Source of the DNA: Solibacter sp039934035 | GTDB lineage: Bacteria > Acidobacteriota > Terriglobia > Bryobacterales > Bryobacteraceae | Assembly: GCA_039934035.1 (NCBI GenBank) | Contig: JBDTMZ010000036.1 | Span: 1 to 64,000 of the forward strand | Direction of reading: 5' to 3' | Length of the DNA: 64,000 nucleotides | Shown: piece by piece, positions 17,280 to 25,972 of the stretch | Layout: each line of letters opens with the position of its first letter | Numbering within the stretch: position 1 is the stretch's first letter | Position numbers and translations under genes: made by a program | The notes under the pieces: generated by a model | Told to the model about the DNA's origin: nothing | The model's input: the letters and a program-made list of their open reading frames with translations, nothing else | The model's database searches: none

Positions 17280-18716
17280 TCATCCGGTCCGATCAGGACG
17301 CCGTCGATTCCGAAGCAATTCATGTTTAAGTCGCGGGGTTCTGGCGGCAGATGAAACCGGAGCGTTCTGTGGTTTGGAAGTGTCTACGAATAACCGAGTG
17401 TCGATGCAGAACGGTGATGCGTCTATGTATATTCCGTCGTACTTGCCATTGCCAAACCGATGATGTGTCGCGTCCCCCAGCATCTGAATATCTAGCGGCC
17501 GGATTGCACGCGGATTGTGATATATCTGCAAGCCGTCGATCCACAATTCTTCGTAATCCGGCGACAACACATCGGTATCAAATGCTTCAGGAGCAAACCC
17601 GGACGGGTGCCCACCACTGCAGCGAAGCCCTGATGCCCGCATCTCGATCCGAGATGAACCAAACCCCGCCCGAAGTCCCATTCTGTTGAATTTCATCATT
17701 GTTTCCTCGCCCGTAGAAATCACGGCGGATATGTTCTCAGCACCCGGAAGCGCAAAGAAGCCAGAAGGCACCCGCTTACTGCCCCAGCGATGTTCCTTTA
17801 CCTCGTACTCCGGCCGCAATAGCAAACGGGAGTCAAACGCGGTCGCGTCGAACGATTGGCCGTAAAGGTAAGAACAGAGCGAGCGTTGCGACCTGCGCAT
17901 CGAGTCTGCGCAGTGATAATCAGCGATCGCGAGTATGATCGGACGATCTCCGATGTGCGGCTCTTCCCAGTATCGCCTTTGCAGTTTTCTGACTAAGGGT
18001 CCGGCGAACTTGACGGGGACATAGCTGTCGAGATAATTCGCGAGAGCCGCAGTGCCATGCGGATACCCAACTTCCCCAGCCTCAGATGGATTCACAGTGA
18101 CCGCTTCGATAAAGGCATCACCAAACATCCCCTTGAGGAGATAGTCCGGGGCGGGATAGGTCCTGTCAATGGTGCAGCGGTCCTCGGCAAGAACTGCGAA
18201 CAGGTAGAGTTCCCAAATCCGCGCATAGAATGCCGTACTCTGAAATTGCTCTACAAAGTTTCCGTCGGGATCACTGAAATAGAACATCAGTGACTCAATA
18301 ATTCCCCACGCCGGTGACATTTCTTCACTCTCGATCAGCTGAACGAAGCCATGATTCAGACGTTCTCTGGAATGACGAGGGGTAAAGAAATCCATGGTGT
18401 CGCGCGGTTCATCGCCCTGCTCGTAGTCCTGATCGTCGCGAGTGGCCCACTCAGTCAAAAGCTGTGGAACCGCAGCCACCGCTTGAGCCATCGTTGGAAA
18501 CCACTCGGAAAGATGAACAGCCCGAAAGCGCCCAATCTTGTCTCGAGCAAGGACAATACAGGTATGATCCCCGTCGCTCTCGTCTCTGACGATGGCGCAT
18601 AGCACCCTCTCATCAGGTTCCGAGTACCAAGCCAATTCCATTCCGAGGGTGCGCGTCATCTGGTTTCTCGTTGAACCCATTAGCGCATCGAAGCGTTCTC
18701 TTGCAAGCTCTTGCAT
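17280..18716 (-). CDS. Antisense moron in the tail module, unknown family, possible nuclease fold
   Basis: About 478 residues on the opposite strand to all surrounding phage genes, with visibly lower GC. That is the pattern of a moron, a cargo gene expressed in the lysogen. The ATG at 18716 (MQELARERFDALMGSTRNQ) is preferred; a TTG at 18755 would add 13 residues. Within the middle third, IWELYLFAVLAED, then PAPDYLLKG and DAFIEAVTV, follow the E...PD...(V/I)EA spacing seen in some PD-(D/E)xK-like domains. This is only a hint. No signal peptide or membrane helix is present. I do not recognise the family; superinfection exclusion or defence is a reasonable inference for such cargo. Confidence 0.7.
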   Translation of the reverse strand: MQELARERFDALMGSTRNQMTRTLGMELAWYSEPDERVLCAIVRDESDGDHTCIVLARDKIGRFRAVHLSEWFPTMAQAVAAVPQLLTEWATRDDQDYEQGDEPRDTMDFFTPRHSRERLNHGFVQLIESEEMSPAWGIIESLMFYFSDPDGNFVEQFQSTAFYARIWELYLFAVLAEDRCTIDRTYPAPDYLLKGMFGDAFIEAVTVNPSEAGEVGYPHGTAALANYLDSYVPVKFAGPLVRKLQRRYWEEPHIGDRPIILAIADYHCADSMRRSQRSLCSYLYGQSFDATAFDSRLLLRPEYEVKEHRWGSKRVPSGFFALPGAENISAVISTGEETMMKFNRMGLRAGFGSSRIEMRASGLRCSGGHPSGFAPEAFDTDVLSPDYEELWIDGLQIYHNPRAIRPLDIQMLGDATHHRFGNGKYDGIYIDASPFCIDTRLFVDTSKPQNAPVSSAARTPRLKHELLRNRRRPDRTG

Positions 18717-18827
18717 CGACTTCAGTGTACTCACCCAAGAAGTGAGATGTACCAAATCTGGAGTTTCCCATCCACGCCGCCGACACGTTGTTCGGAACGC
18801 TAAGGCGCTTCGACTGCGACCAATACA

Positions 18828-21800
18828 ATGGCTTCACCGACGCTCTCCATCTTCGATCCACGGCGCACCATCCAACTGCAAGGCTTCACTGGCCGTGCCG
18901 CGACGACCACGATCCACGACGCGACCGCCACTGGTGTATCCATCTCCGGCATCTTTCAAGCCGCCGAAGACTTCGCGGTCCTGGGTCTGTACGACGCGTA
19001 CGATTACTACAACCACCTGCGGCTGAAGCACCTGCCGCGCACCGATCTCTCCGGCCTGACTCTGGCGTTCGATATCGAGTACGACCACACGCTCGACGGC
19101 GCGATGCGCCTCGATGCCGCCAAATATCCGTCCGTCTCCTGGGACTCGATGACGTTCGAGTGCGGCGTGGGCGGCGCGGTCAACACGTACGAGGTCCGTC
19201 TGCTCGACCACGCGACAGTGGTAAGCGGCGCGGAGACTCCCTCGAGCGTCGTTCTCAACATCACGGGCGACGAGAATTACGATGGCGGCATCGACTGGCT
19301 CACGCTCTATTTCCGCGACACCCGCTACACAGTGACCAGCACCGACGTGCGCGTGGAAACGCAACTCACCTCGTCCGTGGCCGCAGACGATATGAGCATG
19401 AGCGTCGACGACACGACTGGCTTCTATGGAGGCTGTTCGGTGATCGTGGAGCGCACGGGCACCAACGAGGAGTCCATTCACCTCGCGGGCGTGGGCGCGA
19501 CGCTGGTGGGTTGGGTGAGGGTCGGGCATGCCTCCCGCTCGTACGTCACCCGCAAGAGCACCTATTTCGATCTGGTCCAGAAGTTCATTGCGCTGATCAA
19601 CGAGCCGGGGGAGACGGTCGCTGGGCGGTATGGCCCCGACCAGACCGGAGTGATCGTTGCCAGTTTGGATATCACGCTCGGCATCCGCATCGAGTTCAAA
19701 AGCGCCACGGGTGCCACGTCGAGGTATGGGAAGCTCGGCAACCTGGACCGCGTCTTCGTCGCGTGCGGCCGATCACTTGGCGGTGTGGATCAGGACGGCG
19801 TGGGGCAAGGCTTCTATTGGATGGAAGAGAACGGCGCAAACGTGGTGTTCGCGGGCGGCGACAACGCCACGGCGTACCGCGTCGCGCTCGACTTCGCCAC
19901 ACTCAAGGACAAGACCGGTGTGGCTATTCCGATGAATACCTGCCGGAAAATCTACATGGTGTTCGCCCCGCGATTCGAAGCCGCCGAAACGGAGTTGCAG
20001 GACGGCTGCTTCCTGTCGGCGGGAGTGAACGCGGCGGCAACGGTGTGGTTCGTCGACGACACGGCGCAACTTACTGGCGGGCGGTACTTCATCGGGGATG
20101 CAACCAACGAGGAGCGGTTGCTGCTGGTGGCGGCGGTCCCAGGGCAGGTCACCGTCCAGCGTGGATTCGAGGGCACCACGGCGCGGTCCTGGCTGGCTGG
20201 CGCGCGCATGAAGAAGATCTCGCCCAAGAGCGGGTACGCATCCGACGTGGAGTGGGGCGTGACCATCTCGAACATCGCTGTTAGGGGCGACGCCAGCCTG
20301 AAGGTCGGCGGCGCGGCGGCGCGGATCGAGGAGACCGACGCGCGGTGCAAGTACACCGGGTTTTGGGAGGACTACAAGTACGGCGCCGCTGGCTGGCCGT
20401 CGCAGTGGTGGAGCACTGGCCACGCGACGCGCACCGCGCCAGCCAACGGCGGCGACGTCCGGAAGGTGGCGTTCTCCTATTCGCAGACGGCGATGCACGA
20501 CCTCTACCTCGGGACGTTCCTCAACACCGACTGCGGCGTGGTCGCGGTCTCCGTGGACGGCGTCGTCACCACGCACGATCTTTACCTCAACGAGTTCGGC
20601 GGAACGACGGCAAATCTGAAGGTCCGCGGCAGCGTGGCGGCTGGAAATCACGTTGTCGAGATCACAGCCACGTACGCCAAGAACGCCGCCAGCACCGGTT
20701 ACTACTTCTATTTCGATTACTGCTGGCCCATCGTCCCGCAGGACGTTCCGGACGCGCCGCAGCAGTATCCGAACGTCTCGCTCGCCATCGACTTCGACAC
20801 GGACCACGGTTACAAGAAGCCCCCGGCCTGGCACCTCTGGCACCTCCAGAAGCTCGGGCTGAAGGGCCACGCCGACGTGTACATGGGCGTCTTCTGGAAC
20901 AACAAGCGGCAGAGGACCGGCGCGACCTATCCGTACGCGACGGTGGTCTTCACCGGCACGCCAGCAGCAGGCAACGTTGTGTCGTTCACGATTGGCGGCA
21001 CCACGGTCAGTCACGCCATCGGGTACGGCGAGACGCTCCAGTCCATCGTTTCCCAAATGCGCGCCACGGTGAACGGGATGTTCTCCGGCGTGTGGGCAGA
21101 TGACAACTTCGGATCGAGCACGACCCTGCGGATTCAATCGAAGGCACCAAGCTACACGTTCACCGGCGCGGCGGTGAGCGCGCCCAACTCCGTAACGCTG
21201 ACGCTCACGGACCACCTCGGCGCGGCGGGCACGGAGGGCGACTGGGAACTGCTGGACTCCGTCTCGCCGGTGATGACGGAGGGCGCCCGGAGATGGATTC
21301 GCGATCTCGCCAGCCAGTTCGCGGCGGCGGGCATGCTGGCGTCGTTCGCGTTCTCGATGGAGGTTTACAATCCGCCGGCCGCGATGCGCGCCAAGTATTT
21401 GCACTATGCAGGCGGCGTCGTCTCCACCGGCCAGGACGTGTTCCTCGGCGTGCCCTCTCACCAGATGCATTTCGGGACGCGCGTCCGGAACTACCTGCGC
21501 CAGATGTATAAGGAGTGCGCCGACGAGATCGAGGCGGGTGGCCTGCCGGTGGTGCTCCAGTTTGGCGAAACGCAGTATTGGTATTTCGACAACAGGCTGG
21601 CCGACGCGCAGGGCGGGATGCCGTTCTATGACCAGGACACGATCACCGAGTTCGCGGCGGCGAAGGGACACCAGATCTGGCACTTCACTTCCAACACGGA
21701 CGATCCTGCCGGCGATCCGGCGCACCCCGACGAGACGGCGAATTTCCTGCGCGACCGGATCTGGGCTTACTGCCAGGATGTGATCTCGTACGTGCGCGCG

Positions 21801-22343
21801 TACCATCCGGCAGCCGTGTTCGAATGCCTCTGGCCGCTTGACGCCAACCAGGGGAAGCCGTCGCCAGACGTTGCATACCGGCGCCTACTGATGCGTGTGA
21901 ACCTGCCCGACCAGTGGAAGACCTCCTCATACGGGATCAAGTACTTCCGGTGCGAGGGGTTCGACTATGACGTCTGGCAGAAGAACGCCGTGCTGATGGG
22001 CCAGACGATCTCGTACGCCAGCAAGACGCTGGGACGGCCCGTAGCGGAGTGCATGTATCTTGCGGGCCTGTACGGTCCTCCGGACCCGCCGATGGCGCAG
22101 GCGTACGGCCTATGGCTTCAGACAAAGCTCTACTCGATGTGCTTCTGGGCGTTCGATCAGTTCTGCCTCAACAGCAGGCCGGTCCCGCTGGCGGCGTGGA
22201 CGCAGGCTACGGCGACCGCGACGGCGTACCACAAGCCCGCTATCGCGCGAGCGGTGGAGGTGGCGGCAGCCGTCGATGTGGTGGCGCCCACGGGTGGCGC
22301 GCTCAACCGGTTCAAGGGGAACGAGGGGAAGCTCAATGTCTAA
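18828..22343 (+). CDS. Large tail protein with TIM-barrel-like C-terminal region (NCTSP-like)
   Basis: 1171 residues. The N-terminal 500 residues are beta-rich with an immunoglobulin-like look (LSGLTLAFDIEYDHTLDGAM; DDMSMSVDDTTGFYGGCSVI). From about residue 640 the pattern changes to alternating strands and helices (PPAWHLWHLQKLGLKGHADV; VVLQFGETQYWYFDNRLA; AAVFECLWPLDANQGKPS; CFWAFDQFCLN), like a TIM barrel or glycoside-hydrolase fold. Such domains occur in 'non-contractile tail sheath' proteins and related tail-tip proteins. A single catalytic pair cannot be fixed by eye. It may be structural or may cut capsule or surface polysaccharide. The start has no strong ribosome site. The end overlaps the fibre gene by 8 bases. 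Confidence 0.65.
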   Translation: MASPTLSIFDPRRTIQLQGFTGRAATTTIHDATATGVSISGIFQAAEDFAVLGLYDAYDYYNHLRLKHLPRTDLSGLTLAFDIEYDHTLDGAMRLDAAKYPSVSWDSMTFECGVGGAVNTYEVRLLDHATVVSGAETPSSVVLNITGDENYDGGIDWLTLYFRDTRYTVTSTDVRVETQLTSSVAADDMSMSVDDTTGFYGGCSVIVERTGTNEESIHLAGVGATLVGWVRVGHASRSYVTRKSTYFDLVQKFIALINEPGETVAGRYGPDQTGVIVASLDITLGIRIEFKSATGATSRYGKLGNLDRVFVACGRSLGGVDQDGVGQGFYWMEENGANVVFAGGDNATAYRVALDFATLKDKTGVAIPMNTCRKIYMVFAPRFEAAETELQDGCFLSAGVNAAATVWFVDDTAQLTGGRYFIGDATNEERLLLVAAVPGQVTVQRGFEGTTARSWLAGARMKKISPKSGYASDVEWGVTISNIAVRGDASLKVGGAAARIEETDARCKYTGFWEDYKYGAAGWPSQWWSTGHATRTAPANGGDVRKVAFSYSQTAMHDLYLGTFLNTDCGVVAVSVDGVVTTHDLYLNEFGGTTANLKVRGSVAAGNHVVEITATYAKNAASTGYYFYFDYCWPIVPQDVPDAPQQYPNVSLAIDFDTDHGYKKPPAWHLWHLQKLGLKGHADVYMGVFWNNKRQRTGATYPYATVVFTGTPAAGNVVSFTIGGTTVSHAIGYGETLQSIVSQMRATVNGMFSGVWADDNFGSSTTLRIQSKAPSYTFTGAAVSAPNSVTLTLTDHLGAAGTEGDWELLDSVSPVMTEGARRWIRDLASQFAAAGMLASFAFSMEVYNPPAAMRAKYLHYAGGVVSTGQDVFLGVPSHQMHFGTRVRNYLRQMYKECADEIEAGGLPVVLQFGETQYWYFDNRLADAQGGMPFYDQDTITEFAAAKGHQIWHFTSNTDDPAGDPAHPDETANFLRDRIWAYCQDVISYVRAYHPAAVFECLWPLDANQGKPSPDVAYRRLLMRVNLPDQWKTSSYGIKYFRCEGFDYDVWQKNAVLMGQTISYASKTLGRPVAECMYLAGLYGPPDPPMAQAYGLWLQTKLYSMCFWAFDQFCLNSRPVPLAAWTQATATATAYHKPAIARAVEVAAAVDVVAPTGGALNRFKGNEGKLNV

Positions 22344-25300
22344 CTATCCTGGTGCCATCGACGGCGCGGCCAGCCTGTACTCGCCGGTCGATGCGTTCTC
22401 CGGCGCGCCACTGGAGACGACGACGACCGGCGCGGTGTTGCCCGGAGACTCCACAATCTCCGTATCCTCCACATCTGGAGGCTTCGCCGCGACGTACGGC
22501 GTCCTTTCCATAGACAACGAACTGATCGTCTACACCGGCAAGACCGCCACGCAGTTCACCGGGTGCGTGCGCGGCGCGTTCGGTACGGCCGCCGCCAACC
22601 ACAACAACGGCGCACAGTTGGACGCGAACATGGTGGCGGGCTTCATTACCGCGCTCCAGTCGGCGGTCCTGGCCATCGAGAACGAGTTGGGCACCGCTGC
22701 CGCGCGCAACTACGTTCTGAAGACCGGCGCGGTCACTGTCACCGGCCTGAAGACGTTCCAGGACGGCGCGGAGTTCGGCACCGGGGCCAAGGCTGGCACC
22801 GGCCTGGTACGCCTGCCCAACCTCGGCACGGTCAAGTGGCGTAAGCAGGACAACTCGGGCGACCTCGGGATGGCACTCAACGCGAGCAACCACCTCGCGA
22901 TGGACGCCGTGATTGATTTCGCCGCGGGCCAGACCTTCGGCGCGTTCTCTTATCCGGACGCCACGACGGGAGCCAAGGGCATTGTCCAGATCGATGCGGT
23001 CGGTGGCCTGGCGGTCGCCGCAGGCGTCGTGTCGCTCGCGGACACGGCGGTCACTGCCGGGACGTACACGAAGACCACAGTCGATCAGAAGGGTCGCGTC
23101 ACTGCTGGCGCCTCGCTGGTGGCTGGCGACCTGCCGTCCCACACCCACACGGCGTCCGATATCACCGCAGGATCGCTCCCGTTCACCATCCAGAACAACG
23201 GCGCGGCGGTCGGAACCCGGCGCGCGTTGAACCTGATCCAGGGCGGGAACATTGGCCTGACGTTCCTCGACGTGCCCGCCAGCGACCGTGTGAACGTCAC
23301 CGTCGCGCTCGCGTCCGTCCCGGCGCACACCCATGGGGCGAGCGATATCAACTCCGGTACGCTGGCACTGGCGCGCGGCGGCACGGGCGCGGACCATTCT
23401 GCCACCGGCCCCGGCTTCCTGAAGCAGACCGGCGTCGGCGCGGCCGTAACCGTGGCAACGCTCGCATCGGGCGACCTGCCCAGCCACACGCACTCCGGCG
23501 CGGATATCACGAGCGCGGCGCTCCACACCGTCCTCAAGGCAGCGGCAAGCATCGGGACGCGGCGCGGTATCAATCTGATAGAAGGCGGCAATGTGACACT
23601 CACGATCGCGGACGATGCAGGGAACGACCGCGTGAACGTCACCATCGCGGCGTCGTCCGGTGCCGCCACCCACAACCTCCTGAGCGCGACGCATCCGGAC
23701 ACTGCGGTCGCCTCGCCGGTGCTGGGGGACCTAATCGCGGCCAACGCGACACCGGCTTGGTCACGCGTGGCTGGCAACACGACCACCACACGGAAGTTCC
23801 TGCGCGAGACGGGCAACGGCAGCATTGCTGCTCTGCCTGCTTGGGACACGCTGGTGACTGGCGACTTGCCCGCGCACACGCATGCCGGGATTGATGTCAC
23901 GAGCGCGTCGCCGGTCAACCTCCTGAAGTCTGCCGCCGCCATCGGGACGCGGCGCGGCATCAACCTGATCGAGGGCACGAACGTCACGCTCACGCTCGCA
24001 GACGATGCGGGCAACGACCGCGTGAACGTCACCATTGCAGCATCGGCCGGCGGCGGGTCGAATCACAATCTCCTGAGCGGTACGCACACCGACACCGTGG
24101 CGGCGTCGCCGGTGCTCGGGGATTTGATCGCGGCCAACTCCACACCGGCCTGGCAGCGAGTTGCGGGGAACACCACCGGAACCAGAAAGTTCCTGCGCCA
24201 GACCGGGACCGGCACAGTCGGCGCACTCCCCGCCTGGGACACGCTGGTGTCCGGAGATCTACCCACCCATAACCACGCCGCGAGCGACGTGAACTCCGGT
24301 ACTCTCGCGCTCGCCCGTGGCGGAGCGGGCGCGGATCTTTCCGCGAGCGGTCCTGGCTTCCTCAAGCAGACAGTCGTGGGTGCCGTGGTCACGGTGGCGG
24401 CTCTCGTGGCAGCGGATATCCCGCCGCACGACACGTCGAAGCTCAGCAGTGGCACGCTGGCGCTCGCCCGCGGCGGCGTTGCCGCGGATCTCTCCACGTC
24501 GGGTCCAGGCTTCCTAAAGCAGACAGGCCTCGGATCGACGGTCACCGTAGCTGCGCTCGCGTCCGGAGACCTACCCTACCACACGCACATGAGCGCGCAA
24601 ATCAGCGACGCCACTGCTGCTGCGACCGCGAGCACCGTGGTCCTACGTGATGGATCGGCCGGTGCCAACTTCGCCTATGTCGCAGCCAACAACCTGTGGG
24701 CGTACCTCGATTCTCATCTCCAGTCCGTCGAGAGCGGCCCGTACGGAACGGTCGGCGGTCCCTACGAGAACATGCTGAAGTACTCCGAAGATTTCAGCGT
24801 GGGCACGTGGGACAAGAACGGCGGTACCTGCACCGTGGTCGCCAATTCGATTGTGGCGCCGGATGGCAACTCAACCGCCGGTGCGGTAACGGCGAGCGGC
24901 GCGGCGGGCCTGATCCGGCAGAACATCGCGGGCCTCGTGGCGAACGGGCAGTACACGTTCTACGTTTGGCTTAAGGTTCCATCCGGAACCATGACCGTCT
25001 CCCTCGGCATCCTCGACAACGGCTGGACCACATGGCTGGTCGGCCCCACCGCAGTCACACTCACGACCACGTGGCAGCGGTTCAAGGTGACCGGCACGAT
25101 GACCGGGGGCGCAACGTCGCTCTGGTTGGCCATCGGCCACTACACGGATGGATGGACCACCGGCCTCGCGTTCCATGCGTGGGGCGGGTGCCTTCAGCAG
25201 GGGAATGATCCGAAGAAGGCGTACGCGCGCACGTGGGGATACCAGACCCCGTCCATCGCGGCAGGTGTGGCCTGCGGTCCCGTGGCCGTCTCCGCAGTCA

Positions 25301-25533
25301 ACAGCACGGACTCGCCGTTCAAGGTGCGTGGTCCTGGCTCTCCGCTCGCGGACCACACGCTGCTCGAAGTCACGGCGGGCGGCGAACTGATTATCGCGGG
25401 CGGGACCGGAAACGGGTATCGTCTTGCGGAAATCGTGGGCACAAGCAACCCGTCCGGATGGTCCGGGTGCCTCAAGGTGAAGAATCCTGCCGGCGCGACC
25501 GCAGGGTACATACTGCTCTACTCGAATCCGTAA
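22336..25533 (+). CDS. Tail fibre protein with HxH motifs and tandem modules
   Basis: 1065 residues, starting MSNYPGAIDGAASLYSPVDA at an ATG that overlaps the preceding stop. Residues about 260-760 consist of tandem modules. One contains A-L-A-R-G-G-x-x-A-D-x-S-x-x-G-P-G-F-L-K-Q-T. Another contains I-G-T-R-R-G-I-N-L-I-E-G, then N-D-R-V-N-V-T-I. Modules end in L-P-x-H-T-H. Six H-x-H triplets occur (SHTHT, AHTHG, SHTHS, AHTHA, THNHA, YHTHM), like the metal-binding HxH motifs of T4 gp37-type fibres. The last 250 residues hold a jelly-roll-like domain (YSEDFSVGTWDKNGGTCTVV) that could be the receptor-binding tip. It mediates host recognition. Confidence 0.85.
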   Translation: MSNYPGAIDGAASLYSPVDAFSGAPLETTTTGAVLPGDSTISVSSTSGGFAATYGVLSIDNELIVYTGKTATQFTGCVRGAFGTAAANHNNGAQLDANMVAGFITALQSAVLAIENELGTAAARNYVLKTGAVTVTGLKTFQDGAEFGTGAKAGTGLVRLPNLGTVKWRKQDNSGDLGMALNASNHLAMDAVIDFAAGQTFGAFSYPDATTGAKGIVQIDAVGGLAVAAGVVSLADTAVTAGTYTKTTVDQKGRVTAGASLVAGDLPSHTHTASDITAGSLPFTIQNNGAAVGTRRALNLIQGGNIGLTFLDVPASDRVNVTVALASVPAHTHGASDINSGTLALARGGTGADHSATGPGFLKQTGVGAAVTVATLASGDLPSHTHSGADITSAALHTVLKAAASIGTRRGINLIEGGNVTLTIADDAGNDRVNVTIAASSGAATHNLLSATHPDTAVASPVLGDLIAANATPAWSRVAGNTTTTRKFLRETGNGSIAALPAWDTLVTGDLPAHTHAGIDVTSASPVNLLKSAAAIGTRRGINLIEGTNVTLTLADDAGNDRVNVTIAASAGGGSNHNLLSGTHTDTVAASPVLGDLIAANSTPAWQRVAGNTTGTRKFLRQTGTGTVGALPAWDTLVSGDLPTHNHAASDVNSGTLALARGGAGADLSASGPGFLKQTVVGAVVTVAALVAADIPPHDTSKLSSGTLALARGGVAADLSTSGPGFLKQTGLGSTVTVAALASGDLPYHTHMSAQISDATAAATASTVVLRDGSAGANFAYVAANNLWAYLDSHLQSVESGPYGTVGGPYENMLKYSEDFSVGTWDKNGGTCTVVANSIVAPDGNSTAGAVTASGAAGLIRQNIAGLVANGQYTFYVWLKVPSGTMTVSLGILDNGWTTWLVGPTAVTLTTTWQRFKVTGTMTGGATSLWLAIGHYTDGWTTGLAFHAWGGCLQQGNDPKKAYARTWGYQTPSIAAGVACGPVAVSAVNSTDSPFKVRGPGSPLADHTLLEVTAGGELIIAGGTGNGYRLAEIVGTSNPSGWSGCLKVKNPAGATAGYILLYSNP
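23130..24600 (+). repeat. Tandem coding modules in the tail fibre gene
   Basis: Near-repeated DNA modules encode the I-G-T-R-R-x-x-N-L-I-x-G block (near 23,205, 23,550 and 23,940) and the A-R-G-G-x-x-A-D-x-S block (near 23,370, 24,310 and 24,470). The longest repeat pair covers about 23,550-23,880 and 23,940-24,260. Repeats this similar allow module gain or loss by recombination. Confidence 0.75.
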
Positions 25534-25551
25534 TCCTGAAAGGACAAAACA

Positions 25552-25908
25552 ATGAAGTTGACGTTGGATCATACACAGCGGTTGAACCTACATGTGCTGC
25601 TCGGCGCGCAACGGGCAGACGTGGGATCAATTCGCGCGATTTGGGCAGTGCAAGACAAACTTGCCCTCGATGTCGACGAAGAGGAAGCCATTGACCTGAA
25701 ACGCGAACTCGTAAATGGGCAGGAGCGGATGGTGTGGAATCCGTCGCTCTCCATCCCCGTGAAAGAGTACGGCTTCGCGGAAGGCGAAATTGCCCGGATC
25801 AAAGCTGCGATCGAGACGTGGGACGGGTACGGGGTCAATTCCGACCGTCGCTGGCTGCAGCCGCTCATCGAGGTTCTTGCGCCTGAACCCAAAGGCGACA
25901 GGGCCTGA
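25552..25908 (+). CDS. Small protein at the end of the phage tail operon
   Basis: 118 residues with a clear ribosome site (AAAGGAC then AAAACA before ATG) 18 bases after the fibre stop. Mostly helical and acidic (MKLTLDHTQRLNLHVLLGAQ; ALDVDEEEAIDLKRELV), without membrane segments. Genes of this size and composition often close tail-fibre clusters in prophages and are soluble cytoplasmic proteins of unknown role; a fibre assembly chaperone is possible. It is the last gene of the phage block; the next gene starts the defence island 65 bases later. Confidence 0.6.
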   Translation: MKLTLDHTQRLNLHVLLGAQRADVGSIRAIWAVQDKLALDVDEEEAIDLKRELVNGQERMVWNPSLSIPVKEYGFAEGEIARIKAAIETWDGYGVNSDRRWLQPLIEVLAPEPKGDRA

Positions 25909-25972
25909 TCTCCTGGCCAAATCCGCTCACAAGTGTATGATTCACTATACTTGGCAATGAGGATCCGCCGAA

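Noticed and set aside
19773..21806. 677-codon minus-strand frame
   Set aside because: Shadow of the large TIM-barrel tail gene.
22333..23694. 453-codon minus-strand frame
   Set aside because: Shadow of the tail fibre; its apparent repeats simply mirror the fibre repeats.
23130..24600. CRISPR-like array suggested by regular repeats
   Set aside because: Repeats are long, coding and in phase with the fibre gene; there are no short identical repeats with unique spacers.
25926..25951. Promoter CTCACA/TATACT before mcrB
   Set aside because: The -10-like box is fair, but the spacing to the proposed -35 is only 14 bases.
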